From Ardenticatenaceae bacterium (lineage in GTDB: Bacteria > Chloroflexota > Anaerolineae > Promineifilales > Promineifilaceae): 64,000 nucleotides of DNA. The translations under genes were made by a program, and so were the position numbers. Below the pieces are notes generated by a model. It ran no database searches. It saw nothing but the letters and a program-made list of their open reading frames with translations, and was not told the origin of the DNA. The stretch covers positions 51,173 to 115,172 of the forward strand of contig WYBM01000009.1 of NCBI GenBank assembly GCA_011525915.1. Reading direction: 5' to 3'. Below, piece after piece: positions 34,620 through 43,550 of the stretch; within the stretch, counting starts at the first letter, position 1; every line of letters begins with the position of its first letter.

Positions 34620-35351
34620 CTATGAAGTTGCCAGCATCATCTGATTCCGTTCATGTAAAATATGGGAAATAACATCAGCAATGGGCTGAATGAGTGAAAG
34701 CACATGCTGTTTTTGAGCTGTATCCAAAAAATAAACCTCCGTGGCATGCGCCGCTATCAACGCCGGAGATACCTGCAGTTCAGGGGCCAGGTCAGGAAGA
34801 GCGCCCCTTACTTGCGCCCAATCATCAGGGGCGATACCACCTATAAACACCTGCCCTTTTAACTGCGTATCCAGCCGGATAAAGGCCCGGGCACACAGCA
34901 GGCCCAGGTAACCGGGAGCAAACTGAGGCTCCAGGCTGAGGCCGGCGGCCATCTCGCGCCAATGAGCCACACATTTCTGCCACAGCTGGGGCACGTCGCT
35001 AAGGGCGTCAAACAACCCACAAGGATTGCTCAAGTGGGTAACGGGAGTGCCTTGCATATCGGTGATGATGATCATGACGCCAAGTGCTTGGGCATAGGTA
35101 TCTTGGATGAGCTGGACACATTCAATGGGCAGTTGTGCGGCAAGAGGAGGCGTGGTGGTTACGGCCGTTTGGACCATCGATGCCGGACTCTTGTTCGCCG
35201 CCAGCCAGGACTGAATCTGCGGGCCGGCAAAACGCCACTGCCGGCCTACTTTTATGGCCGGCAAACGGCCGTCTTCCGCCATGCGGTAAACCGTAGACCG
35301 ATCTACCTGTAAGAGTTCCTGTACATCCTTTGCTGTTAGCATTTGGTTCAT
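34620..35351 (-). CDS. Transcription regulator: excisionase-type HTH plus PocR sensory domain
   Basis: The first ~55 residues form a MerR/excisionase-like helix-turn-helix (MLTAKDVQELLQVDRSTVYRMAEDGRLPAIKVGRQWRF-type pattern). After a linker, residues ~75-195 match the PocR ligand-binding domain: LIQDTYAQALGVMIIITDMQG, SNPCGLFDAL, CVAHWREMAAG and GQVFIGGI. The conserved Cys residues could sense a ligand or redox state. ATG 35351 follows GAGG. It is the first gene of the SQR operon, so it probably controls it. A palindrome ATACGCGTAT lies 40 bases upstream. Confidence 0.88.
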   Translation of the reverse strand: MNQMLTAKDVQELLQVDRSTVYRMAEDGRLPAIKVGRQWRFAGPQIQSWLAANKSPASMVQTAVTTTPPLAAQLPIECVQLIQDTYAQALGVMIIITDMQGTPVTHLSNPCGLFDALSDVPQLWQKCVAHWREMAAGLSLEPQFAPGYLGLLCARAFIRLDTQLKGQVFIGGIAPDDWAQVRGALPDLAPELQVSPALIAAHATEVYFLDTAQKQHVLSLIQPIADVISHILHERNQMMLATS

Positions 35352-35390
35352 TAGCGTTATCCTCAAAATCACTTTGTGAACATCCTCACA

Positions 35391-35400
35391 ATACGCGTAT
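35391..35400. promoter_or_regulatory. Palindrome ATACGCGTAT before the PocR-type regulator
   Basis: A perfect 10-bp palindrome 40 bases upstream of the regulator gene and in the divergent region with the thiolase gene. Possible operator. Confidence 0.3.
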
Positions 35401-35483
35401 CATAGGGCGTTTGTCCGCATGACAACAGTGACAATATGCAGGAGTTGGCATGACACTCGTCATTTATGCAGCGTATGCCTATA

Positions 35484-35495
35484 CTGCATATGCAG
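35484..35495. promoter_or_regulatory. Palindrome CTGCATATGCAG in the divergent region
   Basis: A perfect 12-bp palindrome, preceded by ATGCAGCGTATGC half-site-like sequence. It lies 110 bases upstream of the thiolase-like gene. Possible operator. Confidence 0.3.
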
Positions 35496-35608
35496 CACAG
35501 GCATCGCGGCCGTGGGTCCATACAACGGCCAGGGTTTGGCCAAGACGCTTGATTTGGGGGTCGGTTGGTTGTACCATCGCGGCCGGAGCGTACAACATTC
35601 GGAGAATC

Positions 35609-36754
35609 ATGAGACCGGTCAGCATTGTAGGTATCGGCCAGGTTCCGATACAAAAAAAGTATGACTTGAGTTTACGCGAACTGGGCGCTGCTGTGACCCA
35701 TCAGGCCCTGACCCATGCTGGCACAGACAGAGTAGATGCTTTGTTTGTAGGTAATATGCTCAGCGACGAGTTACAGGGGCAGAAGCATTTGGCGGCCCTG
35801 GTGGCCGACGAAGCAGGGCTTTATGGCGTTGAAGCGCTGCAGGTACGCGCCGCCACGGCCACGGGGGCGGCGGCGCTGCGCGTGGCCTACCTCGCCGTGG
35901 CCAGCGGCCAGGCAAATTTGGCGGCGGCTGTGGGTGTGGAGAAGATGAACGAAGGGGCGGGCCCAACGGCCGCTTTGGCCAAAGCGCTTGACGCTCACTA
36001 TGAAGTGAACACTGGCGCGACCCTCATCAGCAAAAATGCCGAGCTGATGCGCCTCTACCGCCGCCAATTTAACGTACCGGAAGATGGCTTCGTTAACTTT
36101 GCCGTTAATGCCCATGACAACGCCCGGCATAATGCAAACGCCTTATTCCGTAAACGAGTTACGGCCCACACCGTTAAAAACTCACGCGTGATTCAAGAGC
36201 CGCTGCGTTTGATGGACTGCTCACCCATCTGCGATGGGGCGGCGGCTGTATTGTTGGCTCCCCGCAGTGAAGCCCACACCTACACCAGCCAACCCGTTCA
36301 CATTTTGGCCTCCAGCGTAGCCACTGATCGTTTTCGCATGGCTGACCGAAGTAACCCTCTCTTGTTAGAAGCCGCACGCCTCTCTGCCCAAAAAGCCTTC
36401 CACCAGGCCAACATCACCCAGGGTGACATTAACCTCTTTGAGGTCCATGATGCCTTTAGCATTATGGCCTGTTTACTCTTGGAGGCGGTGGGGTTTGCGC
36501 CAGAGGGCGCTGGTTGGCGGCTGGCCGCAGAAGGGCAGATTGGCCCCCAGGGAAGGTTTCCGATCGCCACCATGGGCGGGTTGAAGGCGAGAGGACACCC
36601 CATTGGGGCGACAGCCCTCTACCAGACTTGTGAGATCGTGTTACAACTAACGGGAACCGCGGGTAAAAATCAGGTACCCCATGCCCAGGTTGGCCTGATG
36701 CAAAGTGTGGGCGGTGCCGCCACCACGGTGATCACCCATATTTTTGGCGTTTAA
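35609..36754 (+). CDS. Thiolase-superfamily protein lacking the nucleophilic Cys
   Basis: A 381-residue protein of the archaeal/SCP2-type thiolase group: SIVGIGQVPI, NAHDNARHNANALF, LFEVHDAFSIMACLL and GGLKARGHPIGATALYQ. The usual nucleophile block (E-A-A-C-A-S-G) reads RAATATG here, so the catalytic Cys is Thr83. The two His blocks are kept. The DUF35 partner normally encoded next to such thiolases is not in the window. It may be a binding or non-thiolytic thiolase-like protein. ATG 35609 follows GGAGA; an open frame extends 53 codons upstream but does not look like protein. Confidence 0.82.
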   Translation: MRPVSIVGIGQVPIQKKYDLSLRELGAAVTHQALTHAGTDRVDALFVGNMLSDELQGQKHLAALVADEAGLYGVEALQVRAATATGAAALRVAYLAVASGQANLAAAVGVEKMNEGAGPTAALAKALDAHYEVNTGATLISKNAELMRLYRRQFNVPEDGFVNFAVNAHDNARHNANALFRKRVTAHTVKNSRVIQEPLRLMDCSPICDGAAAVLLAPRSEAHTYTSQPVHILASSVATDRFRMADRSNPLLLEAARLSAQKAFHQANITQGDINLFEVHDAFSIMACLLLEAVGFAPEGAGWRLAAEGQIGPQGRFPIATMGGLKARGHPIGATALYQTCEIVLQLTGTAGKNQVPHAQVGLMQSVGGAATTVITHIFGV

Positions 36755-36755
36755 G

Positions 36756-36821
36756 AAACCCCTGATGAACCAGGAAGGTGTTCAATGAACTACACAAGTT
36801 GCACAACGGCCGTCAGGGGTT
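36756..36821. terminator. Convergent terminator after the thiolase-like gene
   Basis: AAACCCCTGA pairs with TCAGGGGTTT around a ~46-nt loop that contains one ACGGCCGT. T-runs flank both sides. Confidence 0.6.
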
Positions 36822-38345
36822 TTATAAGGCTGGCACTTCTTCAATACGCCGAATCCCTTTTTGATTCAGAATCAGCCGCAAATGTCGGTTCTCTTTGTTG
36901 ATACCTGGATGCACCGTTTTATAGCGAGAAATCAAGTTCACATGATACACCTTGTGGCATAGTTGGGGCATCAGGTTGCCATCTCGAATAATCAACCGCT
37001 CTTGCACCGGTTCCGCCATCTTGTTTAAAAAATGGCGCACATCAAAACGAAAGATGTCATTCACACCGCTAATTTCGGGGAAACCACGCAGCACCTCTGC
37101 CTGATTTTTAATGTGCAGCTCAATCTCTTTGGTATAACAAATAATGCTTTCCCCCCGGCCTTCGTTAGAAAGGTCGGTGATATGGTCCCGATTGCGGGCC
37201 CGAATGACCGACAGGGGCACATCACGCTCATCAATGAAACGCACTTTTTCCCGCAAGACCCCCAGGCGATGCTGCCCATCCTGGGTACGAATGACAGTGC
37301 GCCGGTCAAACAAATATTTTTCCAGGCGCTGGTCAAAAATGACGCGACTCAGTTCTTTGATGCGATCTTTAAACATATAGCCAATAACCAGGGCGATAAA
37401 CACCGGCAGGGTAAAATTGCCATACTGATATTGGAAATAAAAGGCCACGGCCGTGGCAAATATCATGGCAATGCCGGCGGCGAAAGACAGGATGAGATGC
37501 TTCCAATATTTACCGTCTGGCTGTACGTCTGTATTCAAAAAGAGTACACTCGAAGCATACTTCTTTAAAATGGAGGCACGATACAAATAAGTCTCATTGT
37601 CACCACCTTCTGTTAAAATCGATTCATACCCGCGTGTTTTGCGATATTTAGTCTCACGGGCTGTCAGCTCGCTGAGGGCCAGTTTGTAATCTTCACGATT
37701 GGTCTTTTTTAAATATTCGTCCACAATCTGAAACATCTCTACAGCGCTTTCTTCAATCAAAATGCTAAGCGACTCATCCGTAAACGTGAAAGCCGTAAAC
37801 ACAGCCGGCGGTACTTTGGGTAAATTAAAATCGGCCAATAAAGCGCGATACCGCTGGGTTACGTGGGCGGCCTCAGTGATAAATTCATCAACCAGATTGT
37901 GTACCAGGTAATGGGTCTTTCCATGCGGTGTTGCCTGCACTTCGGCCACGCGCCGCTCAATCAAATTAAAATGCTCTCGCAGCGCACTTTTCAACATCGC
38001 GCTTAGCAGCTTCATCTGTGTCACTATCTGGTCATGACAGGTCAGGTCGCTTAACCAATCTTTTTTGTGCACCAGTGCTTCAATCTTTCGCAAAGGGGAA
38101 AGATCCCCATCGGTAAATTCTCGTAGATTCAGGCTGGGCGTTTTTAAGCGAATATGGCTTTGGGCGTCCCGGTAAAAATATTGCCGCGGATAGGTGTCCG
38201 CAGTAATGTGCAGGCTTTGGGGCACAAAAAAGTAGGTGGCTATTTGGTAAAGGGTCTTTTGGTTGGCGTGCAGCTCATAATCGAGCTTGATTTCAATCTG
38301 ATATTGGTCGTGATGTTTAACCGCCTGCTGAATTGTTTCGAGCAT
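36822..38345 (-). CDS. Membrane protein of unknown function
   Basis: I do not recognise a named family. The first ~270 residues are soluble and helical, with charged segments (LREHFNLIERRVAEVQ, YLKKTNREDYKLALSELTARETKYRK). Two adjacent membrane helices follow (about 285-335: LILSFAAGIAMIFATAVAF, TLPVFIALVIGYMF). The final ~185 residues are soluble and mixed alpha/beta (LSVIRARNRDHITDLSNEG, HPGINKENRHLRLILNQKGI). Both large parts should be cytoplasmic. ATG 38345 follows AAGGATAAAG; an earlier start adds 16 residues. Single gene, convergent with the thiolase. Confidence 0.75.
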   Translation of the reverse strand: MLETIQQAVKHHDQYQIEIKLDYELHANQKTLYQIATYFFVPQSLHITADTYPRQYFYRDAQSHIRLKTPSLNLREFTDGDLSPLRKIEALVHKKDWLSDLTCHDQIVTQMKLLSAMLKSALREHFNLIERRVAEVQATPHGKTHYLVHNLVDEFITEAAHVTQRYRALLADFNLPKVPPAVFTAFTFTDESLSILIEESAVEMFQIVDEYLKKTNREDYKLALSELTARETKYRKTRGYESILTEGGDNETYLYRASILKKYASSVLFLNTDVQPDGKYWKHLILSFAAGIAMIFATAVAFYFQYQYGNFTLPVFIALVIGYMFKDRIKELSRVIFDQRLEKYLFDRRTVIRTQDGQHRLGVLREKVRFIDERDVPLSVIRARNRDHITDLSNEGRGESIICYTKEIELHIKNQAEVLRGFPEISGVNDIFRFDVRHFLNKMAEPVQERLIIRDGNLMPQLCHKVYHVNLISRYKTVHPGINKENRHLRLILNQKGIRRIEEVPAL

Positions 38346-38452
38346 AACTTTATCCTTACGCCTTTCTGCAAGAGATGTGAAGAGGACGTACATTGTATAT
38401 TAAGCCATCTTGCCTCGTTTGTGTGGGGAGTTTAAAAATTGTGGAGAATACG

Positions 38453-41400
38453 TCAGGGCAGGATAAGCAGCTGATTGGCAGCTACGGCCGTTTCCTCCCA
38501 TACTTGCCCGCGCCAATAGACCCGTACCTGGGCTGCCTGCGTAAAATCACCCAGCCCTACGTGCAGCCGGGGATCTTCAGAAGCCAGGTAACTGCTGCCC
38601 ACCAACCATTCCCGCATCAGGGAACGGCCGTCCGGCAGCACAACCTCTACCACCGCCCCAGGATAAAATCCATTAAAGCCAACCTGAAGCCAATGGCCCT
38701 TTGCGTCCTCATTTTGCAGCAGGGCCGGCGTTCCCCCAATGGTGTTAATGGCTACATCCAAATCACCATCATTGTCAAAATCGGCCATGGCGCTGCCCCG
38801 TGCCAACAAGGGCCCCACACCTTCCTGGTGCAGCCCCACCTGGCGTGTCCATTCCCGAAACTGGCCTGGTTTCCCTTCTTGCTGCATATTGCCGTAAAAC
38901 CGCACCAGTTCGGCATCGGCAGCCATATTAGAGACAGGCACACGGCCGTTGACCACCAGCAAATCCATATCGCCATCGTGATCAAAATCCGCAAAATGGG
39001 TTCCCCAGCCGGTCATGTTGTTACCCAGCCCGCTGATGCCGATACGATAGGTGCTGTAGCGGAACACCAACTCACCCCTTTCATCGATCTCGTTACGATA
39101 CAAAGCATTGAGCTCCGCTTCCCAATTGGTGACAAATAAATCAAAACGGCCGTCGCCGTCATAATCCCCCCCCGTGATGCCCATGCCACTGCCAGAATCG
39201 CCCACGTCGGCTGTCAGGCTTAAATCTTCAAAGTGGAAGCCAATGTCACTGTTATCGGGAACGGCTGTATACAGCCGGTTTGGTTGACCGTCGTTGGCAA
39301 TGTACAGTTCAGAGCGTCCATCGTTGTCTAAATCTGTAAAAATGGCGCCCAGTCCACGCTCCTCACGATGCAGCCCCACGGCTGCCGCCACCTCACGGAA
39401 CGTCCCATCACCATTGTTCACATACATCCGGTCTGGCAAACCATAATAATCTTGCGGGAATGCCCCACTGGGATGAGGAATGGTGTTATCCAGATCAATA
39501 TAGGCAGCCACAAAAAGATCAGGCCAGCCGTCATTGTTCACATCGGCCACACTGGCGGCACTGTTCCATTCCGGTGCGGCCACGCCAGCGACGGCGGCAC
39601 CCTCCACAAAGGTGCCATCTCCCTGGTTCCACAGCAGCTTGTTGGGGCCATCGGCGGTGATATATAGATCGGGCCAGCCATCAACGTTAAAGTCAGCGGC
39701 AACACAACCGTTGCCCCGCAGTGCCAAATCTGTCCCTGTGGGCACGGAAACCTCTATGAACTGTCCTTTCACATTACGGTAGAGGCTGTTGCCCGGTAAA
39801 CCGCCCTGTGTTTGCCAATACGGCCGTTCCGCTTCCGCGTGGCTGTTCACCAAATACAAATCAAGCCAGCCATCCTGGTCATAATCTATCCAACATACCC
39901 CTGCCCCCATCATGGCTACCGGGTCGGCAAAAATGGCGGTGCGAAAGGCCCCATGCTGAAAATTTAGCCCCACTTGGGCGGCCACATTGGTAAAGTGCAG
40001 CGTGGTAGGCACTGCCGGCTCAGGGGCAGCATTGGCGGCGGCCGTTCCCTGGCTGCCAACTGCGGCAGAAGCTGCCGGTGGTCCACTGGGAACCGGGTCC
40101 AGTGGTAAACCGCTGGGCACAGACTCTGGCATAAACCGGTGCAAATCGACCGCTGCCGGGTCTGTCAGCGCATGCAGGAAAGCCACCAGATCGTCGATCT
40201 CCTGGTCGGTTAGCGGCAAACCGTTGATGAGCTGCGGTGCGGCCGTGAGGCGCTGCTCGGCGGCATTAAACGGCCGCACACTGCTGTAAAAGGTGGGGGG
40301 CAAATAGACACCCGGGTCATAATTGGCGGTCAGCTCCAGCATATTGGCATGGTGGGCAATGGTTTGGCTGAGGGTAGCATACGCCCCGCTGTGGAAGTAA
40401 GGGGCTGTCAGGGCCACGTTACGCAGCGGCGCCGTGCGGAACGCGAAGCGGTCGCGGGCATCAAAGGTTACCCCGGCCCGGCCCCAATCATCGCGCCTGT
40501 CTGGCCCTTGCCCTTTGCCAGGTCCCAATTGGGGCACCAACAGGTTATAAAACTGCAAATCTGTGAAAAGATCACCGGTATGACAGCCGGCACAGTTAAC
40601 GGCCGTATTGCGCTCCCCATAAAAAAGCAGTGCCCCTTGTTTTTGTTGGGCCGTCAACGCCGTCATGTCACCGGCCACATAATCATCCCAGGGGGAAGCC
40701 GTCATAATAAACTGCCGTTCAAACGCAGCCAGGGCGGTGACGATGGCGGTTATATCTGGCGTGGCCGTGCCGAACAGGGCTTCGAATTGGGTTGTATACG
40801 CGGGAATCTGGTAGAGGCGTGCGGTCAGCTGCCGCCGAATCCTCTCTGGAGGTAAATGTCCCAGGGTGGCCCCGGCCATCTCGTGCAGGCTGGTGACAGG
40901 GAACATCGCCTGAGCGGCCAGGGCGTCGGTGAGCTGCCGCCGGTTTACCTGTTCATCTAGGGTCACCACCGGACCGGCGTAACCGTCTACCCGCCCATCC
41001 CAAAACTGCCTGGACAGCAGGGCGCTGTTTAAGATGGTAGGAGAATTACGGGGCACAAAGGCGCCAATGAACGGGTTTCCTGTGGTTAGACCGTCTGCCT
41101 CATGGCCAAGCACAATCGTTTCTACAAACTGCCGTTGTGGGCCAAGCCCCTCACCGCCGGTACCAATGGGCAGCACCCGGCCGTCGGCCATGGCCAGTGC
41201 GGGATGGTGGCAGGTGGCACAGCTAATGTTCTGGTCGCCAGACAGCACGGGATCGAAAAAGAGCTGCTGCCCCAGCTGCACCAGGGCAGGATCATCTTCC
41301 GGGGTAGCGTGGCCAGGGTACGGCCGTAAACCATACCGGGCAATGACAGCTTGCAAAGCGGCATCCGGATCGTCTATGGCGCGGCGTGTAGGCAAGACGG

Positions 41401-42448
41401 CCGCTTCCTCTGTGGGCACCAGCACAGGGTTGTCAACGTCTGGCTGGCCCCAGTAAACCCGTACAACAGTACCTTCAAAAACCTGGCTAATAAGCAAAGA
41501 ACCATCGGCGCGGGGCAGCACCGACGTAGGGAAGTTCAATCCATCCAGCACAAGCTCTACGGAGCCCCCGCCAAGCACGCGGCTGAGTCGGCCACTGTTG
41601 GCCTGATACCCCGTGCCACTAAAACAAGAGGCATCGGGGCGAAAGCGGGCAAATTCCAACAACCAGAGGGTGCCATCTGGCCCTTGGGCCACATCGATGG
41701 GCATATTTAACCCGTCTAGCACCACCCGTTCGTTACGGTTTTCATCGATGGCTACCAGTTGGCCGCTGCCAGGTGGATAGGGGCAGCCCCCGGTGAGGGT
41801 CACAAAATATTCACGGCCAATACGTTCAATGCCGGTAGGCACCGGGTCGATGCTGCTGTTTTCCGTGGGAATTGACTGAAAGCGATGGATAAAGCGGGTG
41901 GTGCCATCATGGGTTTCTTTAGCCACGCCATTGCCGCTGGCGTCGGTCACAACGGGCACCCCGTTGGCATCAAACGTAAGGTCAAACGGGTTGATAAGCT
42001 GGACGTTATTGAGCGGCAGCATGCGGTCTGCCAGATCATCTGGGGTTAAGGGTGGCGTTTCCAGCGAAAAGTGATCAGGCGTAGGTAAGGTGTAAAGGTG
42101 CCCAAGGTTAAAATGGGCGGTAAACAGGGTACGGCCGTCTGGCGATAATTTGATAAAGGGCACGCCTGACAAATCACCGGAATCCCGCCCACTGGGCAGC
42201 CCACTAAGAAAACGGCCGACCTGCCCATCCACCGTGATCATAGAGACACCTGCCGAAAGATCGTTTTTGCCGGTGCCTTCTTCAGCCACCAGAATCGTGC
42301 CATCAGGCATCTCTTCCAACCCAACCGGGTTTAGCAAACCGCTGGCAAACGGGCTTACCTGGAGGGTAGGTGCAGCTTTTGGCGCTGACCGGCACGCTGC
42401 CAGCAGAATACTTAGAAGTAATAAGCTCGTCGTACAGCGCTTCATCAC
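38453..42448 (-). CDS. Lipoprotein fusing beta-propeller, di-haem peroxidase and VCBS/ASPIC domains
   Basis: A 1331-residue exported lipoprotein (lipobox LLAAC, Cys19). Residues ~30-335 are a ScyD/ScyE-like six-bladed propeller (VSPFASGLLNPVGLEEMPDG). Residues ~365-770 are a MauG/cytochrome-c-peroxidase unit with two haem sites, CATCH (410-414) and CAGCH (619-623), with RNSPTILN and FRTAPLRNVALTAPYFHSG. A Pro/Ser/Ala linker follows. From ~830 come VCBS/FG-GAP repeats (DYDQDGWLDLYLVN, DVNNDGWPDLFVA, DFDNDGDLDVAIN) and an ASPIC/UnbV end (VEVVLPDGRSLMREWLVGSSYLASEDPRLHVGLG). Its start overlaps the stop of the glycerophosphodiesterase gene by 4 bases. Periplasmic or surface redox function is likely; substrate unknown. 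Confidence 0.93.
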   Translation of the reverse strand: MMKRCTTSLLLLSILLAACRSAPKAAPTLQVSPFASGLLNPVGLEEMPDGTILVAEEGTGKNDLSAGVSMITVDGQVGRFLSGLPSGRDSGDLSGVPFIKLSPDGRTLFTAHFNLGHLYTLPTPDHFSLETPPLTPDDLADRMLPLNNVQLINPFDLTFDANGVPVVTDASGNGVAKETHDGTTRFIHRFQSIPTENSSIDPVPTGIERIGREYFVTLTGGCPYPPGSGQLVAIDENRNERVVLDGLNMPIDVAQGPDGTLWLLEFARFRPDASCFSGTGYQANSGRLSRVLGGGSVELVLDGLNFPTSVLPRADGSLLISQVFEGTVVRVYWGQPDVDNPVLVPTEEAAVLPTRRAIDDPDAALQAVIARYGLRPYPGHATPEDDPALVQLGQQLFFDPVLSGDQNISCATCHHPALAMADGRVLPIGTGGEGLGPQRQFVETIVLGHEADGLTTGNPFIGAFVPRNSPTILNSALLSRQFWDGRVDGYAGPVVTLDEQVNRRQLTDALAAQAMFPVTSLHEMAGATLGHLPPERIRRQLTARLYQIPAYTTQFEALFGTATPDITAIVTALAAFERQFIMTASPWDDYVAGDMTALTAQQKQGALLFYGERNTAVNCAGCHTGDLFTDLQFYNLLVPQLGPGKGQGPDRRDDWGRAGVTFDARDRFAFRTAPLRNVALTAPYFHSGAYATLSQTIAHHANMLELTANYDPGVYLPPTFYSSVRPFNAAEQRLTAAPQLINGLPLTDQEIDDLVAFLHALTDPAAVDLHRFMPESVPSGLPLDPVPSGPPAASAAVGSQGTAAANAAPEPAVPTTLHFTNVAAQVGLNFQHGAFRTAIFADPVAMMGAGVCWIDYDQDGWLDLYLVNSHAEAERPYWQTQGGLPGNSLYRNVKGQFIEVSVPTGTDLALRGNGCVAADFNVDGWPDLYITADGPNKLLWNQGDGTFVEGAAVAGVAAPEWNSAASVADVNNDGWPDLFVAAYIDLDNTIPHPSGAFPQDYYGLPDRMYVNNGDGTFREVAAAVGLHREERGLGAIFTDLDNDGRSELYIANDGQPNRLYTAVPDNSDIGFHFEDLSLTADVGDSGSGMGITGGDYDGDGRFDLFVTNWEAELNALYRNEIDERGELVFRYSTYRIGISGLGNNMTGWGTHFADFDHDGDMDLLVVNGRVPVSNMAADAELVRFYGNMQQEGKPGQFREWTRQVGLHQEGVGPLLARGSAMADFDNDGDLDVAINTIGGTPALLQNEDAKGHWLQVGFNGFYPGAVVEVVLPDGRSLMREWLVGSSYLASEDPRLHVGLGDFTQAAQVRVYWRGQVWEETAVAANQLLILP

Positions 42449-43488
42449 TCTTTTGGCGAGGGCAGGCCCAATAACCGATCTGGAAAGTCAGAAATCAATC
42501 CATCCACACCCCAGGTGATCAGCTGCTCCATCTCCTTGATCTCATTGACCGTCCAGGGGATTACCTGCAAGCCCTCAGCATGGGCAGCCATGATACGTTC
42601 AGCGGTGACATCGTGCTGGCTGGGGGACCAGATGTTAAATTGAGAGGCGGCATAAGCTTTTACATCTGCTTCCCCTCCAAAAGTAAGGGCGGCCAGCCGG
42701 ATATGGGCGTCCAGTTCACGAATAGCCCGCAGCGAACGATGGTCGAAGCTTTGGATGATAACACGCTCGGTGAAGGCACGGCCGTGCACAATGTCCAGGA
42801 TCGCCCGTTCAAATGGCCCTGCTTCGGCCCCGGTAAAACCATCATCGATATAGTCAGGGTGAGCAGGATCACGCTTGGTTTCGATGTTGAGCTGGACGTT
42901 AGCAGCATTGTGGCGTTGGGCAGCCGTTTTTTGGTCTGCCTGGGTATACTGTTCTACAAAGTCTAACAATTCTTTGAGGGTAATGATGCGGTAGTCATCA
43001 CCAGAAAGGGGCATACTGTGTGCCGTTTGCTCAGGGAAACGGCCGTTATCTGGATTTAAATCACACCGATACGCCTGTATCACCGACAGCGGCTGTTGGC
43101 TGATAAAAATGCGCCGCCGCGGATTTTTAGGATCAGGCACGTCAGGATCAGTGAGGCCATCTGGCAGGCGGCACTTTGTGTCATCGATCATAGGATCATG
43201 CCACACGACCACCTCACCATCCTGGGTAAAATGCAAATCCAACTCCAGGGTGGTCACACCCAAATCCAGTGCTGCCTCAAACGCGGGCAGCGTATTTTCT
43301 GGCAGCAATCCTCGTGCGCCACGGTGCCCCTGAGCATCAAAACCGGGCGGCAGGTGTTGTCTGCCTATGAATGCAAACCTCATACCCTCAGACCTCTCCA
43401 TCTGTTCAACAGAACTACACGCTGAAAGCAAACATGACAAGGTGCACCCTATGAAACATATTAGCCATAACCTGCACCAATGCAACAT
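42445..43488 (-). CDS. Glycerophosphodiester phosphodiesterase lipoprotein
   Basis: Hydrolyses glycerophosphodiesters to glycerol-3-phosphate and an alcohol. It has an N-terminal lipoprotein signal (CLLSAC), then the GDPD core: AQGHRGARGLLPENTLPAFEAAL with the catalytic His-Arg and Glu, LELDLHFTQDGEVVVWHDPMID, NIETKRDP, VIIQSFDHRSLRAI and WTVNEIKEMEQLITWGVDGLISDFPD. A ~60-residue insert follows the HDP block. AGGTG precedes the ATG. It overlaps the following redox lipoprotein by 4 bases. It sits after a sugar/glycerol-3-phosphate-type ABC system, separated by a hairpin. Confidence 0.93.
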   Translation of the reverse strand: MLHWCRLWLICFIGCTLSCLLSACSSVEQMERSEGMRFAFIGRQHLPPGFDAQGHRGARGLLPENTLPAFEAALDLGVTTLELDLHFTQDGEVVVWHDPMIDDTKCRLPDGLTDPDVPDPKNPRRRIFISQQPLSVIQAYRCDLNPDNGRFPEQTAHSMPLSGDDYRIITLKELLDFVEQYTQADQKTAAQRHNAANVQLNIETKRDPAHPDYIDDGFTGAEAGPFERAILDIVHGRAFTERVIIQSFDHRSLRAIRELDAHIRLAALTFGGEADVKAYAASQFNIWSPSQHDVTAERIMAAHAEGLQVIPWTVNEIKEMEQLITWGVDGLISDFPDRLLGLPSPKE

Positions 43489-43513
43489 TCGCTTGCACCT
43501 GAAGAATGAATAT

Positions 43514-43544
43514 GAACTGCCAGATCATGCTGATCTGGCAGTTC
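43514..43544. terminator. Hairpin after the ABC binding-protein gene
   Basis: GAACTGCCAGATCA and TGATCTGGCAGTTC form a perfect 14-bp stem with a 3-nt loop, 7 bases after the binding-protein stop. No long T-run; it may act as terminator or as 3' mRNA protection. Confidence 0.7.
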
Positions 43545-43550
43545 CACTAT

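Noticed and set aside
35450..35608. 53-codon N-terminal extension of the thiolase-like protein
   Set aside because: The sequence is not protein-like, contains palindromes, and GGAGA precedes the internal ATG whose product begins with a normal thiolase start.
36822..38345. Possible potassium channel or adenylate-cyclase-type membrane protein
   Set aside because: Two helices without a selectivity filter or catalytic motifs; no residue pattern supports either idea.
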